The notes: a model not told the origin generated them from the sequence alone. A stretch of 15,517 nt of DNA from Synechococcus sp. MED850 (GCA_002700765.1 PAEP01000003.1:1-15517); one strand, 5' to 3'. Shown: positions 6,890-13,929, numbered from the stretch's first letter. Numbers and translations: made by a program.

Positions 6890-7907
6890 CCTGCGGCAGC
6901 GCTTTTTTGTAGATCGCTTGCCAGTGCAGGATGCGGCGTTCAAGGGCATGGGGGGGGCCTGGCACGAAGCCGCCGCGGTAGCCCCGCTGGGCTGATTCCA
7001 CCAGTTGTCTGTCCTCCTCCAGAAAAGCCAGCAACCCCCTCAGCCAGATGTCCATCGCTGCGGCGTCGCCGTCCGTCGCGCTCGCGAACAGTCGCAACTG
7101 CATCAGGCAGGTTTCCGGGCTGATGGGAAGAAATTCCAACAGGGCGATCCGGCCCTCCGGCCAGCTGATCAGATGCATCCAGGGAGGCAACCCGAAGGTG
7201 TGAAAGCTGCCACCGTCGGCGTGGGGTGTCACCAGCAGTGTCCCCAGCGCGCTGAACCGATGCCGATAGTGGCGAACCGGACCCTGCTCGCGATGCAGTG
7301 TCGTTGGGTGTGCCACGGCGACGTGGTAGTCGTCGAGCGTGTTGTCGTGGGCGATCTTCCAGTTGCAGTTGAGCGTGCGCTGCACCATCCGCACCTGATG
7401 CAGCGGCTGCGTCCACAGCGATTCGATTTCACGATGCACCAGCTCCAGCTGCTCTTCCAGCGGTGTCACGTCGGCTTGCAGCGCCACCCAGATCAGCGGA
7501 CCGTCCACCACACAGGGCAGAGACGTCAGCGGCCACTCCCCGCGCTGGAAGGGCTGATCGAACTCCCTCTCCCGCGCAGCGGCCATCAGTGTCCCCTCGA
7601 GGTTGTAGGTCCAGCCGTGATACGGACAGATCAGCCGACGGCAGCTGATTGGTTCCGGTTGTTCCTCCTGGAAGGCCACACCGCGATGGGGGCAGCGGTT
7701 CAGAAAGGCCCGCGGCGTACCGTCCCCCGGACGGGTCAACAACAACGGTTGATCCAGCAGCGTCAGGGCCATGCTGTGGCCCGGCGGCAGGGATGCGGCT
7801 GCCGCCAGAGGATGCCAGTAGCGCCCTGCATAGCCTTCGCAATCCCAGTGATGCACCCTCGGGTCCGTGTAAAGCCGCGCCGGCAGAAATCTCTGCACCT
7901 CGCCCAT
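6876..7907 (-). CDS. Rieske-type [2Fe-2S] non-heme iron oxygenase, alpha-subunit-like
   Basis: A 343-residue protein with both domains of a Rieske oxygenase alpha subunit. The Rieske cluster ligands are C72 and H74 (CPHRG) and C94 and H97 (CPYHGW). The catalytic domain has DNTLDDYHVAVAH, giving H195 and H200 and the bridging Asp (D192/D193), with the third iron ligand probably among E297-D299 in FLEEDRQLVESAQRG. Such enzymes hydroxylate or N/O-dealkylate small substrates using electrons from a separate reductase, which is not seen nearby. The start at ATG 7907 shares one base with the stop of the ATPase gene; the frame runs further upstream, but that part lies inside the ATPase. It is the last gene of the guanidine operon, so it may act on an imported guanidine compound (inference). 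Confidence 0.9.
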   Translation of the reverse strand: MGEVQRFLPARLYTDPRVHHWDCEGYAGRYWHPLAAAASLPPGHSMALTLLDQPLLLTRPGDGTPRAFLNRCPHRGVAFQEEQPEPISCRRLICPYHGWTYNLEGTLMAAAREREFDQPFQRGEWPLTSLPCVVDGPLIWVALQADVTPLEEQLELVHREIESLWTQPLHQVRMVQRTLNCNWKIAHDNTLDDYHVAVAHPTTLHREQGPVRHYRHRFSALGTLLVTPHADGGSFHTFGLPPWMHLISWPEGRIALLEFLPISPETCLMQLRLFASATDGDAAAMDIWLRGLLAFLEEDRQLVESAQRGYRGGFVPGPPHALERRILHWQAIYKKALPQVMAT

Positions 7908-8674
7908 CAGAGGAAGGCAGGCTCCAGTTGCCGCAGGCTGGTGGCCAGACTGCGGCGCTGCTGCAGAAACGCGCTGCTCAGGCGCAGCTGGTCCAGATCG
8001 CTTTTGTCCAACGTCACATCGAGTGAGCGGATGATCCGTCCCGGGTTGGGTGCCAGCACGTGCACCCGTTGGGCCAGCACCAGAGCTTCCTCCACATCGT
8101 GGGTGATCAGCAGCACCGTCAGCCCCGTGCGATGCCAAAGGTTCAGCAGGAAATCCTGCATCGATTCCCGGATCTGCAGATCCAGAGCACCGAACGGTTC
8201 GTCCAGCAGCAGCACACTGGGATCGGTGGCCAGGGCGCGGGCGATCGCCACCCGCTGCTGCATGCCGCCCGAAAGTTCCCGCGGCAACTTGGCGGCGGCG
8301 TCCTGTAGACCCACCACCTCGAGGAAATAGGCCGTGCGTTCACGGATTTCAGTTGCTGTCCTGCCCTGCATGCGCATGCCGAAGGCGACATTGTCAGCAG
8401 CGTTCAGCCAGGGATAAAGGCTGTATTTCTGGAACACCATGCCGCGGTCCGGGCCGGGGCCGCGAACCGGCTCCCCATCCACCAGGATCCGGCCACTGCT
8501 CGGCTGTTCCAGCCCGGCGATCAATCTCAGGATCGTGGTCTTTCCCGAGCCGGAACTCCCCACCAAGGCTGTGAAATCACCGGATTGCATCCGGAAGCTG
8601 ATGTTCTCCAGCACCGTTTTGCGTGCTTTGCCCTCCCCGAACTGCTTGCCGAGGTCTTGAATCCGAAGCTCCAT
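7907..8674 (-). CDS. ABC transporter ATP-binding protein of the guanidine operon (SsuB/TauB/NrtD type)
   Basis: A 255-residue nucleotide-binding subunit. All motifs are present: Walker A GSSGSGKTT, Q-loop in MVFQKYSLYPWL, signature LSGGMQQR, Walker B VLLLDEPFGALD and the H-loop in LLITHDVEEA. It belongs to the nitrate/sulfonate/taurine branch of importers. The start lies three bases after the permease stop, and the stop shares a base with the Rieske start. It corresponds in position to Sll1082 of Synechocystis. Linkage to guanidine hydrolase and riboswitch implies uptake of guanidine or a related cation rather than sulfonate. Confidence 0.95.
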   Translation of the reverse strand: MELRIQDLGKQFGEGKARKTVLENISFRMQSGDFTALVGSSGSGKTTILRLIAGLEQPSSGRILVDGEPVRGPGPDRGMVFQKYSLYPWLNAADNVAFGMRMQGRTATEIRERTAYFLEVVGLQDAAAKLPRELSGGMQQRVAIARALATDPSVLLLDEPFGALDLQIRESMQDFLLNLWHRTGLTVLLITHDVEEALVLAQRVHVLAPNPGRIIRSLDVTLDKSDLDQLRLSSAFLQQRRSLATSLRQLEPAFL

Positions 8675-8677
8675 GGC

Positions 8678-9505
8678 TCAGACCGCCCAGCGACAACTCA
8701 ACCGCAACAGCAACCGGAAGCTCATGTCGATCGCGAACCCGATCAATCCGAGCACGATCAGCTCAGCGAAGATCTGATCGGTGCGGAAGAAGCGTTGTGC
8801 CAGCTGGATCCGTTTGCCGAGTCCAACGTCCGCTGCCACCAGCTCCGCCACCACCACCAGGTTCCAGGAGGTGGCGATGTTGATGCGCAGGGTGTCGATG
8901 ATGCTCGGAAGGCTGTAGCGGGCCACCACCTGCACCAGCACCTGGCGGCTTCGACCACCGAGGGTGAGCGTTGTTTCAATCAGTTCCTTGGGAACGAACT
9001 TCACCGCATCCATCACCATCAGGATGTTGAAGAACACAGTCCCCAGGAAGATCAGCGCGATCTTGGGGGCTTCGCCGATCCCGAGGTAGATGATCAACAG
9101 CGGGATGAAGGCGGCTGCAGGCATGTAGCGCAACATCGCGATCAGCGGTTCACACAGCGCGCAGATCGCTGGATACACCCCCATCACGATGCCGATCGGA
9201 ACCGCGAGGAGCGTCGCCAGCAGAAAACCGCCGAACACCCGGCCAGTGCTGGCCACGATGTCCTGGAACAAAATGCCGCTCTCGGCCATGGAAGCCAGAG
9301 AGCGGAACACCGCTGCGGGAGAGGGAAGGAACTTCTCATCGACGATGCCGATCGCCGTGAACGCCGTCCAGGCCAGGAGTGGTAGGAGCAGGGAAGCCAC
9401 CTGAAGACCTCCCCGCACCGCCCGAGGTGGCGTCGCCCCGAGAGCGAAGAGTGAGAGGAGGCGAGGCCCCCCCGTCACATCGGCTGCGGGTGCCGAAGCC
9501 TGCAT
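8678..9505 (-). CDS. ABC transporter permease of the guanidine operon
   Basis: A 275-residue inner-membrane protein of the BPD_transp_1 type. Hydrophobic segments include LQVASLLLPLLAWTAFTAIGIV, GGFLLATLLAVPIGIVMGVYP, AAFIPLLIIYLGIG, IALIFLGTVFFNILMVM and IFAELIVLGLIGFAIDM. The ATPase-coupling loop is around ELIETTLTLGGRSRQVLVQVV, followed by LPSIIDTLRINIATSWNLVVVAELV, typical of SsuC/TauC/NrtB permeases. About 35 residues precede the first membrane segment. The ATG shares a base with the stop of the binding-protein gene. It corresponds in position to Sll1081. Confidence 0.95.
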   Translation of the reverse strand: MQASAPAADVTGGPRLLSLFALGATPPRAVRGGLQVASLLLPLLAWTAFTAIGIVDEKFLPSPAAVFRSLASMAESGILFQDIVASTGRVFGGFLLATLLAVPIGIVMGVYPAICALCEPLIAMLRYMPAAAFIPLLIIYLGIGEAPKIALIFLGTVFFNILMVMDAVKFVPKELIETTLTLGGRSRQVLVQVVARYSLPSIIDTLRINIATSWNLVVVAELVAADVGLGKRIQLAQRFFRTDQIFAELIVLGLIGFAIDMSFRLLLRLSCRWAV

Positions 9506-10509
9506 CAGGCGCCTGCCACGTTCTTCACGAAGCTGGGGTCAAACAGCTTGCTCAGATCGGGTTTTTCAGGGATGAATCCAACCGACACCATGAAGTCGGC
9601 CATCGACTCCGCCGCGTAAGGCATGAATTGCATGCCCTCTCCCTCACTGAAGGCTTCGAGGTTCTCCTCGATCGTGAAGAAACGGGTGCCGTCCTTGTAC
9701 TGCTCGTATTCCTCCGTGGGAATTCCGGCGCGCTTGGCCATGATCTCCTCGGATTTCTCCGGGTTCTCTGCCATGAAGGCCCGCACATCCCACCAGGTCT
9801 TGACAATCTTCTGAATATCGTCGGGTCGCTCCTTGATCAGATCACCGCTGACGGTGAGCAGATCGGGAATGGCCCCGGGATACTCCTTGGAGCTGGCGAT
9901 CACCTGGGCACCTTCGCGCTTCATGGCCGTGCCGGTGTATGGGGGAAAGGCGCCGACGGCGTCGACCTGTCCGGCTGCAAAGGCCGTGGCGGCCTGATCG
10001 GTCGGCATGCCCTTGATCACCACATCATCACGACTCAGACCCACGTCTTTGAGGGCAAGGCTGAGGAGGTAGTCATCCACAACGCCCTCTTCCACCGCCA
10101 CGGTCTTGCCCTTGAGTTCGGCGACGGAGTTGATCGACGCATCCGCAATGATCTGATCGTTGCCTGCGGAGTTGTCATTCACCAGCACCACCACTTCGCC
10201 TCCGTTTTCCCCAGGCAGGAAGGAGATGGTGTCGTTGAGCGTCTGCGAATTGCCGTCAATCTTGCCGGCGGCAAAGGTTTCCATCGACTGCAGGTATCCG
10301 TCGAACCATTTCATCTCAACGTTCACGCCGTTCTTCTCGAACAGCTTCTCCTCCACAGCGATGGCCCAGGGCCACCATCCCGCCCAGTTGCTGTAGCCGA
10401 GCACGATCGGGGTGCCGCTGACGGCCGTTGGAGTGGGCGATTTCGAACAAGCCACGGCCAGAAGAATTGCCAGCCCGGCGAAGAGAAGGTTGCGGAGTTG
10501 TTTGGTCAT
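9505..10509 (-). CDS. ABC transporter substrate-binding lipoprotein of the guanidine operon
   Basis: A 334-residue periplasmic binding protein of the NMT1/SsuA type. The N-terminus MTKQLRNLLFAGLAILLAVAC is a lipoprotein signal with the lipidated Cys at C21. The mature part has GYSNWAGWWPWAIAVEEKLFEKNGV, then MKWFDGYLQSMETFAAGKIDGNSQTLNDT, NDNSAGNDQIIAD and VGAFPPYTGTAM, all usual ligand-lining segments of this fold. The four tryptophans in the first of these could form an aromatic cage for a guanidinium ion, though this is inference. It lies 35 bases after the HypB-like gene and shares a base with the permease start. It corresponds in position to Sll1080; family-based annotation would wrongly suggest sulfonate or taurine. 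Confidence 0.93.
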   Translation of the reverse strand: MTKQLRNLLFAGLAILLAVACSKSPTPTAVSGTPIVLGYSNWAGWWPWAIAVEEKLFEKNGVNVEMKWFDGYLQSMETFAAGKIDGNSQTLNDTISFLPGENGGEVVVLVNDNSAGNDQIIADASINSVAELKGKTVAVEEGVVDDYLLSLALKDVGLSRDDVVIKGMPTDQAATAFAAGQVDAVGAFPPYTGTAMKREGAQVIASSKEYPGAIPDLLTVSGDLIKERPDDIQKIVKTWWDVRAFMAENPEKSEEIMAKRAGIPTEEYEQYKDGTRFFTIEENLEAFSEGEGMQFMPYAAESMADFMVSVGFIPEKPDLSKLFDPSFVKNVAGA

Positions 10510-10544
10510 GGCATCGGCAGGGTGGGTTCAGTGAGTGATGCAGC

Positions 10545-11249
10545 TCAGGCCTTGGCCAGAGCTGGTGTGGAGGCGTTGCGGCTGATGAGGGCCTGATGCA
10601 CCCAGTGGTGCCAGGCGTCGATCCCTTCACCGCTGAGGGCGGAGACCTCGATCACCGTGGCCTCTGGATTGATGCTGAGGATGTTGCGGCGGATCGTGGC
10701 CAGATCCACCGGGAGGTGCGGCAGCAGATCCACCTTGGTGATCAGCACCACATCCGCCTGACGGAACATCAGGGGGTACTTGAGCGGCTTGTCGTCTCCT
10801 TCCGTGACGCTCAGCAGCGCCACCTTGTGATGTTCCCCAACGTCGAATTCGGCTGGGCAGACAAGGTTGCCCACGTTCTCCACGAGCAGCAGATCGAGAT
10901 CAACGGGATCGAGACGCTGTTGCAGCAGGGTCAGGCCACCCTTCACCATGGCGGCGTCGAGGTGGCAGGCCCTGCCGGTGGTGATCGCCACAACGGGGAT
11001 GCCTACCGCCTCGAGCCGTTCGGCATCGAGCTGGGTGGTCATGTCCCCTTCCAGCACGGCCATCCTCAGGTCGGCAGCGAGGTTGGGGAGAGATCGTTCC
11101 AGAAGGGCGGTCTTGCCGGCGCCGGGACTGCTCATCAGATTGAGGCACAGCAGATCCCAGGTCCGGAAATGCGCCTGGTTGTGCTCCGCCTGGTGTTGAT
11201 TGGCTGCGAGCAGATTGAGGCCGAGGGTGTCCTCGAGAGGCATGTGCAT
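10545..11249 (-). CDS. ghaB: HypB-like GTPase, nickel chaperone for guanidine hydrolase (GhaB)
   Basis: A 234-residue SIMIBI GTPase of the HypB family. Motifs: P-loop [12 protein letters not shown] (K46), [13 protein letters not shown], the metal-site residues C95 and H96 in RACHLDA and C131 in [14 protein letters not shown], and the base-recognition motif as TKVDLL in place of NKxD. It lacks the His-rich or CxxCGC N-terminus of hydrogenase HypB. The homologue in Synechocystis (Sll1079) is needed with the HypA-like protein to load nickel into guanidine hydrolase. I chose ATG 11249, 19 bases after the HypA-like stop. ATG 11315 is an alternative that would overlap the HypA-like gene by 47 bases and add 22 residues. 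Confidence 0.9.
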   Translation of the reverse strand: MHMPLEDTLGLNLLAANQHQAEHNQAHFRTWDLLCLNLMSSPGAGKTALLERSLPNLAADLRMAVLEGDMTTQLDAERLEAVGIPVVAITTGRACHLDAAMVKGGLTLLQQRLDPVDLDLLLVENVGNLVCPAEFDVGEHHKVALLSVTEGDDKPLKYPLMFRQADVVLITKVDLLPHLPVDLATIRRNILSINPEATVIEVSALSGEGIDAWHHWVHQALISRNASTPALAKA

Positions 11250-11268
11250 GACTGGAGGGGTGTCGGTC

Positions 11269-11667
11269 TCAGCGAATGTTTGAAACTGCAGTGGACTCAA
11301 GTCCAGCTGCTGCATCACTGCGGTAATCGATGCTGCGGATCCGCAGTTCTCGGCCGCTGACGATCTCCTCGAGGGGATGATCGCAGCAGGGTGAGCGGTA
11401 AGCGGTCTCCGGGGTTGGTGTGTAGGTGTCGTTGCACACCACACACCGGCCGACGAAGGGAATGTCGCGGATGGTGAGCCTGGAACCATCCAGCCAGGTG
11501 CCCTGCACGGCGGCGGCATACGTGGTGATCAGCTGATCCGGTTCGACGCAGGTGAAGCCACCCACATCCAGATGAACGGTCTGCACCATTGCTGATGGAT
11601 CGTCCCTTCGATCGCGCCATTCATTCAGTGAGATCAGCAGGCACTTGGTCATGTCAACTTCGTGCAT
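11269..11667 (-). CDS. ghaA: HypA-like nickel chaperone for guanidine hydrolase (GhaA)
   Basis: A 132-residue protein of the HypA family. It starts [10 protein letters not shown], the conserved N-terminal Met-His-Glu nickel site. The zinc loop has C75 and C78 (CVVC) but the second pair reads SPCCDHP (C94, C95, with H97 nearby) in place of CxxC. The segment [15 protein letters not shown] is the usual C-terminal strand, after which about 17 further residues follow. It lies three bases after the guanidine hydrolase stop and just before the HypB-like gene. The Synechocystis counterpart is Sll1078, which delivers nickel to guanidine hydrolase rather than to hydrogenase. No hydrogenase gene is present in the window. 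Confidence 0.9.
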   Translation of the reverse strand: MHEVDMTKCLLISLNEWRDRRDDPSAMVQTVHLDVGGFTCVEPDQLITTYAAAVQGTWLDGSRLTIRDIPFVGRCVVCNDTYTPTPETAYRSPCCDHPLEEIVSGRELRIRSIDYRSDAAAGLESTAVSNIR

Positions 11668-11670
11668 GGC

Positions 11671-12861
11671 TTATCTCCAGGCCTGATCGACGTTCATGTT
11701 GCATGCCTCATGGATCCACGCGGGTGCGGACTTGCGGGGCAGCTGACCACTCACCACCAGATGGGCCATGGCATCGCAGATGACCCGTGTCGCCATCAGT
11801 GAGGTCATGTCGCTGACGTCGTACGGGGGCGAGACCTCGACGATCTCGAGACCACACACCGGCACATTGCGTACAACAAGCTCGAGCAGTTTCAGGGCTT
11901 CACGTGGCAGCAGACCACCGGGTTCCGGCCAGCCGGTCCCGGGCACGAAGCCGGCATCGATGCAGTCGATATCAAAGGAGATGTAAACGCAGTCCGTTCC
12001 GTCAGTGGCCCGTTCGATGGCGTACTGAGCCGCAGCCTCGAGGCCCATCTCGGTGATATCGGTCACCGTGAGCACATTGGTGCCGCGCTCACGGCACACT
12101 TTCACGCCTTCCCGGGGAACCTGCCAGCCGCCGATGCCCAGCTGCACCAGGTTCTCGGCCGGGGCGTTGGCCATGTTGGTGGCGTGGAACCACGGGCAGG
12201 TGTGCATGCGTTCGTCCAGGTCGATTTCCTGGGTGTCGACATGGCGGTCGAAGTGGATGATCCCCACCTTCTTGTCGCCGAGATGACGACAGACGCCGCG
12301 CACCGTTGGAAAACCGATCGAATGATCGCCGCCGAGAATGATCGGGAAGGCGCCACTGGCGAACACGTGGGCGATGCCCTTGGAGATCTGATCGAAGCTC
12401 TTTTCGTTGTTGGCTGGAATCGTGAAGATGTCACCCACATCACAGAGGGTGATCTGTTCGCGCAGATCCACCCCCATCTCGTAGTTGTAGGGGGTGTAGA
12501 GCGCTGAGATCCGTCGGATTCCCTGGGGCCCGAAGCGGGTTCCGGGTCGGTAGGTGGTGCCGCAGTCGTGAGGAACGCCGATCACCGCGACGTCGTAGTT
12601 GCCCACCTGGTTCACGTCCTCCAGATAGGGCGCTTTCATGAACGTGTTGATGCCGGCGAAATGCGGCAGCTCTCCCCTCGAGAAGGTGGAGATGTTTCGA
12701 TCAACGATGCTTTCAGCGGCCTCGAGACCCAGGCGTTTGGCTTGATCAACTTCCTGCTGCCAGCCGGTTAGTGGGAGCTGGCGTTCCTTTTCAAGCGCCT
12801 GTATGCCTTCGCTGGGATGCGAACGCTGGAAGGGACCGTTCGGGTCCGTCGGAGATGACAT
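11671..12861 (-). CDS. gdmH: Nickel-dependent guanidine hydrolase (ureohydrolase family)
   Basis: A 396-residue enzyme that hydrolyses guanidine to urea and ammonia, close in layout to Sll1077. It has the arginase/agmatinase metal-binding set: H180 in GGDHSIGFP, D205, H207 and D209 in FDRHVDT, and D297 and D299 in SFDIDCID, followed by AGFVPGTGWPEPGG. Arg206 stands where most ureohydrolases have Ala (DAHxD). Residues 1-60 form an N-terminal extension beyond simple agmatinases, as in guanidine hydrolases. Older annotation would call it agmatinase. The support for guanidine is threefold: the riboswitch directly upstream, the HypA/HypB-like pair downstream and the transporter. ATG 12861 follows a pyrimidine-rich stretch with no Shine-Dalgarno, next to the riboswitch. 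First gene of the minus-strand operon. Confidence 0.95.
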   Translation of the reverse strand: MSSPTDPNGPFQRSHPSEGIQALEKERQLPLTGWQQEVDQAKRLGLEAAESIVDRNISTFSRGELPHFAGINTFMKAPYLEDVNQVGNYDVAVIGVPHDCGTTYRPGTRFGPQGIRRISALYTPYNYEMGVDLREQITLCDVGDIFTIPANNEKSFDQISKGIAHVFASGAFPIILGGDHSIGFPTVRGVCRHLGDKKVGIIHFDRHVDTQEIDLDERMHTCPWFHATNMANAPAENLVQLGIGGWQVPREGVKVCRERGTNVLTVTDITEMGLEAAAQYAIERATDGTDCVYISFDIDCIDAGFVPGTGWPEPGGLLPREALKLLELVVRNVPVCGLEIVEVSPPYDVSDMTSLMATRVICDAMAHLVVSGQLPRKSAPAWIHEACNMNVDQAWR

Positions 12862-12884
12862 CGGAGAGGGAGGTTGGGTTGTCG

Positions 12885-12985
12885 CGGTCTCCCGGGCTTT
12901 TGTCCCTCCGTGCAGCCGGTGAAAACCGACCCAAACCTCTCGGACCAGACACCTCGTTGGAGGCCGGAACCCTAGGTTTGCTCCG
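12885..12985 (-). ncRNA. Guanidine-I riboswitch (ykkC class)
   Basis: The minus strand carries the conserved blocks of the guanidine-I aptamer in order: CTAGGGTTCCG (12965-12975), a CCTC/GAGG hairpin, GGTCCGAGAG (12937-12946), a GCCGGTGAAAACCGAC-type hairpin on the plus strand, and ACGGAGGGACAAAAGCCCGG (12894-12913) ending in GGGAGA. Guanidine-I riboswitches bind guanidinium and turn on export or degradation genes. It ends about 24 bases before the gdmH ATG, so it most likely controls the whole operon down to the Rieske gene. No obvious intrinsic terminator with a T-run follows; control may be at translation start. Confidence 0.95.
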
Positions 12986-13280
12986 CTTGTGCATGCTCAA
13001 CAGGCCGACGCGTCACCGTGGTGTGATCGGCTACGGAATTCGCGGCATCGAGGCATGCTTGGTAGCGACCGTTACGTGACAGTTGGCTGACTGGTTTCAT
13101 GATTCCGGCCGCGTCGGGATGTTCATGAATCAGCAACCCAATCAATACGTTGAAGTGTTGGAAAATTGGATTCCTGGCATCGGTGAATGCACGGAACTGC
13201 ATGATTGCCTGCACGATCACTTCGGGCTTGACTTCAGTGTGAACAGTGAGGCGCGTCTGCTTGGTTTCCAATGTGGACAT
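12972..13280 (-). CDS. Small uncharacterised protein upstream of the guanidine operon
   Basis: A frame of about 102 residues: MSTLETKQTRLTVHTEVKPEVIVQAIMQFRAFTDARNPIFQHFNVLIGLLIHEHPDAAG and onward, ending EHAQAEQT. Codon use and composition look like a real soluble protein, with a hydrophobic helix in the middle. I do not recognise the family. The start could be ATG 13280, 13283 or 13304. The TAG stop lies within the CTAGGG block of the riboswitch, so the gene and the riboswitch overlap by about 14 bases. The opposite strand also has a long frame here, but its N-terminal half is the mirror of this one and looks less protein-like. Confidence 0.5.
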   Translation of the reverse strand: MSTLETKQTRLTVHTEVKPEVIVQAIMQFRAFTDARNPIFQHFNVLIGLLIHEHPDAAGIMKPVSQLSRNGRYQACLDAANSVADHTTVTRRPVEHAQAEQT

Positions 13281-13560
13281 CATCCAGCCAGCACCATCTT
13301 GCATGTGCTGATCTTTTGTTTGATTTCCTCAACCATTTATCCAGCCGACTATCGCAATCGTCCCTCTGATTTGCTTGATTTTTATCGCAGTTATCTGGTC
13401 GGAAAAGAATGGCAGATGGTTTCTTACTGGTTCTGCCCGCGGGATCTCCTTCATCTCGACCGGGCCAGGGAACAGCGGCCTCTATCGGTGAGGACCTCTG
13501 CCCCTCTTGAACTGGGGGGGATGAAGCCCCATCCTTGAACTCAGGCCCAGTGGCCTTTGA
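13281..13560. other. Intergenic region with short hairpins
   Basis: No convincing gene. The plus-strand frame 13083-13538 continues through here, but I consider it weak. Two hairpins lie near the right end: a GGGG/CCCC stem within 13516-13535 and GGCC-CAGT-GGCC at 13545-13556, the latter followed by TTTGATT on the plus strand. The promoter of the guanidine operon or of the 12972 gene is expected in this region, but I could not pick a clear one. Confidence 0.4.
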
Positions 13561-13767
13561 TTACGTCGCGCCGGATCCGCTGATTGGATCCAGATCTCCT
13601 TCGGCCTGACGACGACGCAGCTCCAACATCAACTGTTGCAGTTTCACTGCATTGTTGGTGTTTTCTCCCTCGGTCCAGTGCTGCGGGTGAGCTAGCCGCG
13701 TTTGAAGCTCTGCAATGTGATTGATGAGTTGTCTCGCTGGGTCCTCGGATCCTTGGAACAACCTCAC
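13561..13767 (-). CDS. Small uncharacterised helical protein
   Basis: A 68-residue frame: MRLFQGSEDPARQLINHIAELQTRLAHPQHWTEGENTNNAVKLQQLMLELRRRQAEGDLDPISGSGAT. It is predicted to form two helices with heptad-like Leu/Ile spacing joined by a His/Trp/Gly turn, which would fit a short coiled-coil or helical hairpin. No signal peptide or metal motif. Not recognised. It is the first of several small genes on the same strand, separated from the next by 162 bases containing a strong inverted repeat. Confidence 0.6.
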   Translation of the reverse strand: MRLFQGSEDPARQLINHIAELQTRLAHPQHWTEGENTNNAVKLQQLMLELRRRQAEGDLDPISGSGAT

Positions 13768-13857
13768 TATGAACGACCTGAGAGCAAGGTCACTCAGCGC
13801 TTGTACTCAAGATGGTTTTGGGCTGTCCGTAAGGACATGCCAATGGATCCACAGCCT

Positions 13858-13907
13858 TTGAACCCGATGCTGCCATCCGATCATGGAGATCCTTGCATCG
13901 GGTTCAA
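13858..13907. repeat. Perfect 13-bp inverted repeat with 24-base loop
   Basis: TTGAACCCGATGC at 13858-13870 is the exact reverse complement of GCATCGGGTTCAA at 13895-13907. The 24-base spacer holds a further CCAT/ATGG pairing. It lies between two small minus-strand genes. There is no T-run after either arm, so a simple intrinsic terminator is unlikely. It may be an RNA stem-loop, a protein-binding site or a remnant of a mobile element. Confidence 0.75.
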
Positions 13908-13929
13908 CAACGGTCAGCGAGGCATCGCT

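Noticed and set aside
7005..8330. Plus-strand frame of 441 codons opposite the Rieske and ATPase genes
   Set aside because: Rich in Arg, His, Pro and Gln with no motif; both opposite genes have complete family signatures.
7907..10509. Taurine or aliphatic sulfonate transporter
   Set aside because: The proteins belong to that broad family, but the operon context (riboswitch, guanidine hydrolase, nickel chaperones) points to guanidine compounds.
8585..10596. Long plus-strand frames opposite the permease and binding-protein genes
   Set aside because: Shadow composition and no domain; the minus-strand genes have a lipobox, membrane spans and start/stop overlaps.
10596..11360. Plus-strand frame opposite the HypB-like gene
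   Set aside because: Shadow of a GTPase with P-loop and metal residues in place.
11250..11519. N-terminal extension of the HypB-like frame
   Set aside because: It lies inside the HypA-like gene and reads as low-complexity Pro/Ser/Ala; the family-like part begins near ATG 11249.
11671..12861. Agmatinase
   Set aside because: Family resemblance is real, but the N-terminal extension, DRHVD variant, chaperone genes and guanidine-I riboswitch fit guanidine hydrolase.
13083..13538. Plus-strand frame of 151 codons
   Set aside because: Its first half mirrors the more protein-like minus-strand gene at 12972-13280. The second half (DFYRSYLVGKEWQMVSYWF) looks somewhat plausible, but there is no start site or family to support it.
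13858..13907. CRISPR array or insertion-sequence end
   Set aside because: Only one pair of inverted arms is seen, without repeated units, transposase or target duplication.
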